A stretch of 7,523 nt of DNA. It comes from Caldimonas sp. (GTDB lineage Bacteria; Pseudomonadota; Gammaproteobacteria; Burkholderiales; Burkholderiaceae_C). Positions within the stretch are counted from its first letter, which is position 1. Every line of letters begins with the position of its first letter. Below the pieces are notes generated by a model that saw only the letters and a list, made by a program, of their open reading frames with translations, did no database searches and was not told the origin of the DNA. The translations under genes were made by a program, and so were the position numbers. The stretch lies in the NCBI GenBank assembly GCA_030150305.1, contig JASLGD010000644.1, positions 1-7,523 of the forward strand, read 5' to 3'. Positions 6,028-7,523 of this stretch are shown here, in pieces.

Positions 6028-6041
6028 GCGCGCCGGCGCGC
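6028..6041. repeat. 14-bp perfect palindrome upstream of the hemerythrin gene
   Basis: GCGCGCCGGCGCGC is its own reverse complement and lies 6 bases before the TAACGT hexamer upstream of the hemerythrin gene. As RNA it could form a 5-bp stem with a 4-base loop; as DNA it is a possible dimer-binding site. It is made only of G and C, so chance is a real alternative. Confidence 0.35.
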
Positions 6042-6046
6042 TCGCC

Positions 6047-6052
6047 TAACGT
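6047..6052 (+). promoter_or_regulatory. Candidate -10 hexamer (TAACGT) for the hemerythrin gene
   Basis: TAACGT matches the -10 consensus at three of six positions and lies 28 bases before the ATG at 6081, in a gap otherwise poor in A/T. No clear -35 box is visible. The predicted leader of about 20 bases would include a weak GAGA Shine-Dalgarno-like site six bases before the ATG. Confidence 0.3.
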
Positions 6053-6080
6053 CGCGTCCCCGATTCGCGCGAGACCCACC

Positions 6081-6593
6081 ATGCCGGCCACCCTGCGACC
6101 CCGCCGCGACCGCCGCGTCGCCACCGATGCGACCGAGCTGCTCGCCGCCGACCACCGCGAGGTGCGCGACCTCTTCGCCGCCTATCGCAAGCTCGCCGAA
6201 GGTCGCGCCGACGCCGGCGAGCGCCGGCCGCTCGCCGAGGAGATCTGCACGCTGCTCACGGTGCACGCGGCGATCGAGGAGGAGATCTTCTATCCCGAGG
6301 CGCGCGCCGCCGGCGTCGAGAGCGACCTGCTCGACGAGGCCGAGGTCGAGCACGCCGCCGCCAAGGACCTGATCGCGCAGATCCGCGACATGGACGCCGG
6401 CGATGCGCTCTACGACGCCAAGGTGAAGGTCCTCGGCGAGTACGTCGACCACCACGTCGCCGAGGAGGAGGGCGAGCTGTTCGCGAAGTGCCGCGCCTCG
6501 AGCATGGACCGGAGCGCGGTCGGCGCGCGGCTCGCGGCGCGCCACACCGAGCTCATGAGCGAGATGAGCGAGGGGCTGGAAATCGTCGGCTGA
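6081..6593 (+). CDS. Hemerythrin HHE cation-binding domain protein
   Basis: This 170-residue soluble protein is almost all helical. The hemerythrin-like motifs that hold a di-iron centre are present in order: His25 in LLAADHREV, His62 and Glu66 in VHAAIEEE, His91 in EVEHAAAKD, and His124/His125 with Glu128/Glu129 in YVDHHVAEEE. Bacterial HHE proteins of this size bind O2 or NO, or sense iron and oxidative stress; the exact role here is not readable. The N-terminal ~12 residues are basic and precede the first helix. I chose the ATG at 6081 because the upstream in-frame codons back to 6012 are intergenic in character and a promoter-like hexamer lies at 6047. Cys137 is the only cysteine besides Cys56. 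The YgaU/Kbp-type gene begins 43 bases downstream and may share the transcript. Confidence 0.9.
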   Translation: MPATLRPRRDRRVATDATELLAADHREVRDLFAAYRKLAEGRADAGERRPLAEEICTLLTVHAAIEEEIFYPEARAAGVESDLLDEAEVEHAAAKDLIAQIRDMDAGDALYDAKVKVLGEYVDHHVAEEEGELFAKCRASSMDRSAVGARLAARHTELMSEMSEGLEIVG

Positions 6594-6636
6594 CGTCGCG
6601 CAACACGATTCACGATCGAAGAAAGGCAGAACGCAC

Positions 6637-7146
6637 ATGGGTCTCGTCAGCTTCCTCCGCGACGCCGGTGAAAAGTTGTTCCACGCGCCGGCCGCTGCGC
6701 CCGCCGCGGCGCCGGCACCGGCCGCCGCGGCACCGGCAGCGCCCGACGTCGCGGCGCTGAACGCGACGGCGTCGCAGGCGATCGAGCGCTACATCGCGTC
6801 GCAGGGCCTCAAGGCCGACGGCCTCGACGTCCGCTACGACGGCGCGACGCAGACGGTGACGGTGAGCGGCATCGCCCCCGACCAGGCGACGAAGGAAAAG
6901 ATCGTGCTCTGCTGCGGCAACGTCTCGTCGGTCGCCAAGGTCGACGACCTGCTCACGGTCGCGAGCGGCGGCCAGCCGGAGTCGAAGTACCACGAGGTCA
7001 AGTCGGGCGATACGCTCTCGAAGATCGCCAAGGAAGAGTACGGCGATGCCAACGCGTACATGAAGATCTTCGAGGCGAACAAGCCGATGCTCTCGAATCC
7101 GGACAAGATCTACCCCGGGCAGAAGCTGCGCATCCCGCCCGAGTGA
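6637..7146 (+). CDS. kbp: BON-LysM domain protein, YgaU/Kbp family (potassium-binding protein)
   Basis: This 169-residue protein aligns along its whole length with E. coli YgaU/Kbp, a K+-binding protein of 149 residues induced by osmotic and stationary-phase stress. The N-terminus MGLVSFLRDAGEKLF matches the family's MGLFNFVKDAGEKLW start, which fixes the ATG at 6637. Next comes an Ala/Pro-rich insert (about 17-36), then a BON domain (about 40-108) and a LysM domain (118-167) beginning YHEVKSGDTLSKIAKEEYGDA and ending in the signature IFEANKPML...PDKIYPGQKLRIP. There is no signal peptide, consistent with a cytoplasmic protein despite the LysM domain. Cys92-Cys93 in VLCCGNVSS replace the AV of E. 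coli. A Shine-Dalgarno-like AAAGG lies about 10 bases before the ATG. K+ binding is inferred from the family. Confidence 0.92.
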   Translation: MGLVSFLRDAGEKLFHAPAAAPAAAPAPAAAAPAAPDVAALNATASQAIERYIASQGLKADGLDVRYDGATQTVTVSGIAPDQATKEKIVLCCGNVSSVAKVDDLLTVASGGQPESKYHEVKSGDTLSKIAKEEYGDANAYMKIFEANKPMLSNPDKIYPGQKLRIPPE

Positions 7147-7177
7147 CGGCGGAGCGCGCGCAACCGACGAGGAGCCG

Positions 7178-7523
7178 ATGGCCGCAGACGCCGCCGCCGT
7201 GAAGCCGGCCGCCGCGAAGCGCTCGTGGCAGACCTGGCTCGCGCTCGCCAAGGGCGCGGTGTCGTCGTGGCTCGACGATTACGCGCCGAGCATGGGCGCG
7301 GCGCTCGCGTACTACACGGTGTTCTCGCTCGCGCCGCTGCTGCTGATCGTCGTCTCGGTCGCCGGGCTCGTGTTCGGCGAGGACGCGGTGCGCGGCGAGC
7401 TGATCGGGCAGCTGCAGGGGCTGATGGGCAGCGAGGCTGCGCAGGCGGTGCAGGGGCTGCTGGCGGGAGCGAGCAAGCCGAGCCACGGCGTGATCGGCAC
7501 CGTGGTCGGCGTCGCGGTGCTCG
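7178..7523 (+). CDS. YihY/BrkB family inner-membrane protein, N-terminal part (3' end outside window)
   Basis: The frame is open from the ATG at 7178 to the window end, giving 115 residues of a family usually near 300-400 residues with about six membrane helices. After a short Ala/Lys-rich cytoplasmic start, the family signature appears: WLDDYAPSMGAALAYYTVFSLAPLLLIVVSVAGLVFG (31-67), containing the first membrane helix, then an amphipathic segment with EDAVRGELIGQLQGLMG (68-84), and the start of helix 2 (GVIGTVVGVAVL). The family was once called ribonuclease BN in error; members are membrane proteins of unclear role, and BrkB was linked to serum resistance. A strong Shine-Dalgarno GAGGAG lies three bases from the ATG, and the 31-base gap after the Kbp-type gene suggests co-transcription. 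Confidence 0.9.
   Translation, partial: MAADAAAVKPAAAKRSWQTWLALAKGAVSSWLDDYAPSMGAALAYYTVFSLAPLLLIVVSVAGLVFGEDAVRGELIGQLQGLMGSEAAQAVQGLLAGASKPSHGVIGTVVGVAVL

Noticed and set aside
5337..6638. 433-residue open frame on the minus strand
   Set aside because: It runs antisense to the hemerythrin gene, whose metal-binding motifs are intact, and across the repeat-bearing intergenic region; no domain is recognisable.
6610..7251. 213-residue minus-strand frame
   Set aside because: It is antisense to the Kbp-type gene, which matches its family end to end; the Arg/Asp/Val-rich translation is a shadow.

Overview
The window is a GC-rich, densely coded piece of bacterial chromosome with a very strong G/C bias at third codon positions. 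It looks like a high-GC betaproteobacterium, probably Burkholderiales. That placement is an inference from the gene families (CheB/CheR-type sensor kinase, YgaU/Kbp, YihY, PF06559 dCTP deaminase), the codon bias and short A/T-containing hexamers sitting just before start codons. It is not proven. I see no RNA gene, insertion sequence, CRISPR array or phage module.

Layout. (1) Bases 1-2267, plus strand: the C-terminal part of a large multi-PAS sensor histidine kinase whose first visible domain resembles the PAS domain that follows CheB-CheR modules, then a single-domain response regulator. Together they form a likely two-component pair. (2) Bases 2313-4788, plus strand: a 12-helix major facilitator transporter, then a 402-residue double-domain dCTP deaminase family protein. 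Each has its own -10-like hexamer a few bases before its start codon. (3) A GC-rich hairpin with a perfect 12-bp stem (4797-4837) closes this block. It faces two small minus-strand genes of unknown function (4845-5243 and 5260-5508). (4) A 179-bp divergent intergenic region (5509-5687) carries an 8-bp inverted repeat, a 14-bp direct repeat at 24-bp spacing and a further inverted repeat. It separates the minus pair from a small plus-strand unknown gene (5688-5957). (5) Bases 6081-7523, plus strand: a hemerythrin HHE protein, a BON-LysM protein of the YgaU/Kbp family and the start of a YihY/BrkB family membrane protein, which is cut by the window end.

How the parts fit. The kinase and receiver probably signal together. 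The last three genes are plausibly a stress or envelope-homeostasis neighbourhood (iron/oxygen sensing, K+ binding or osmotic response, inner-membrane protein). No complete novel system is evident. The least explained part is the 4845-5957 cluster of three small unknown proteins with its repeat-bearing divergent promoter region. Two very long antisense reading frames are codon-bias shadows and were not annotated.
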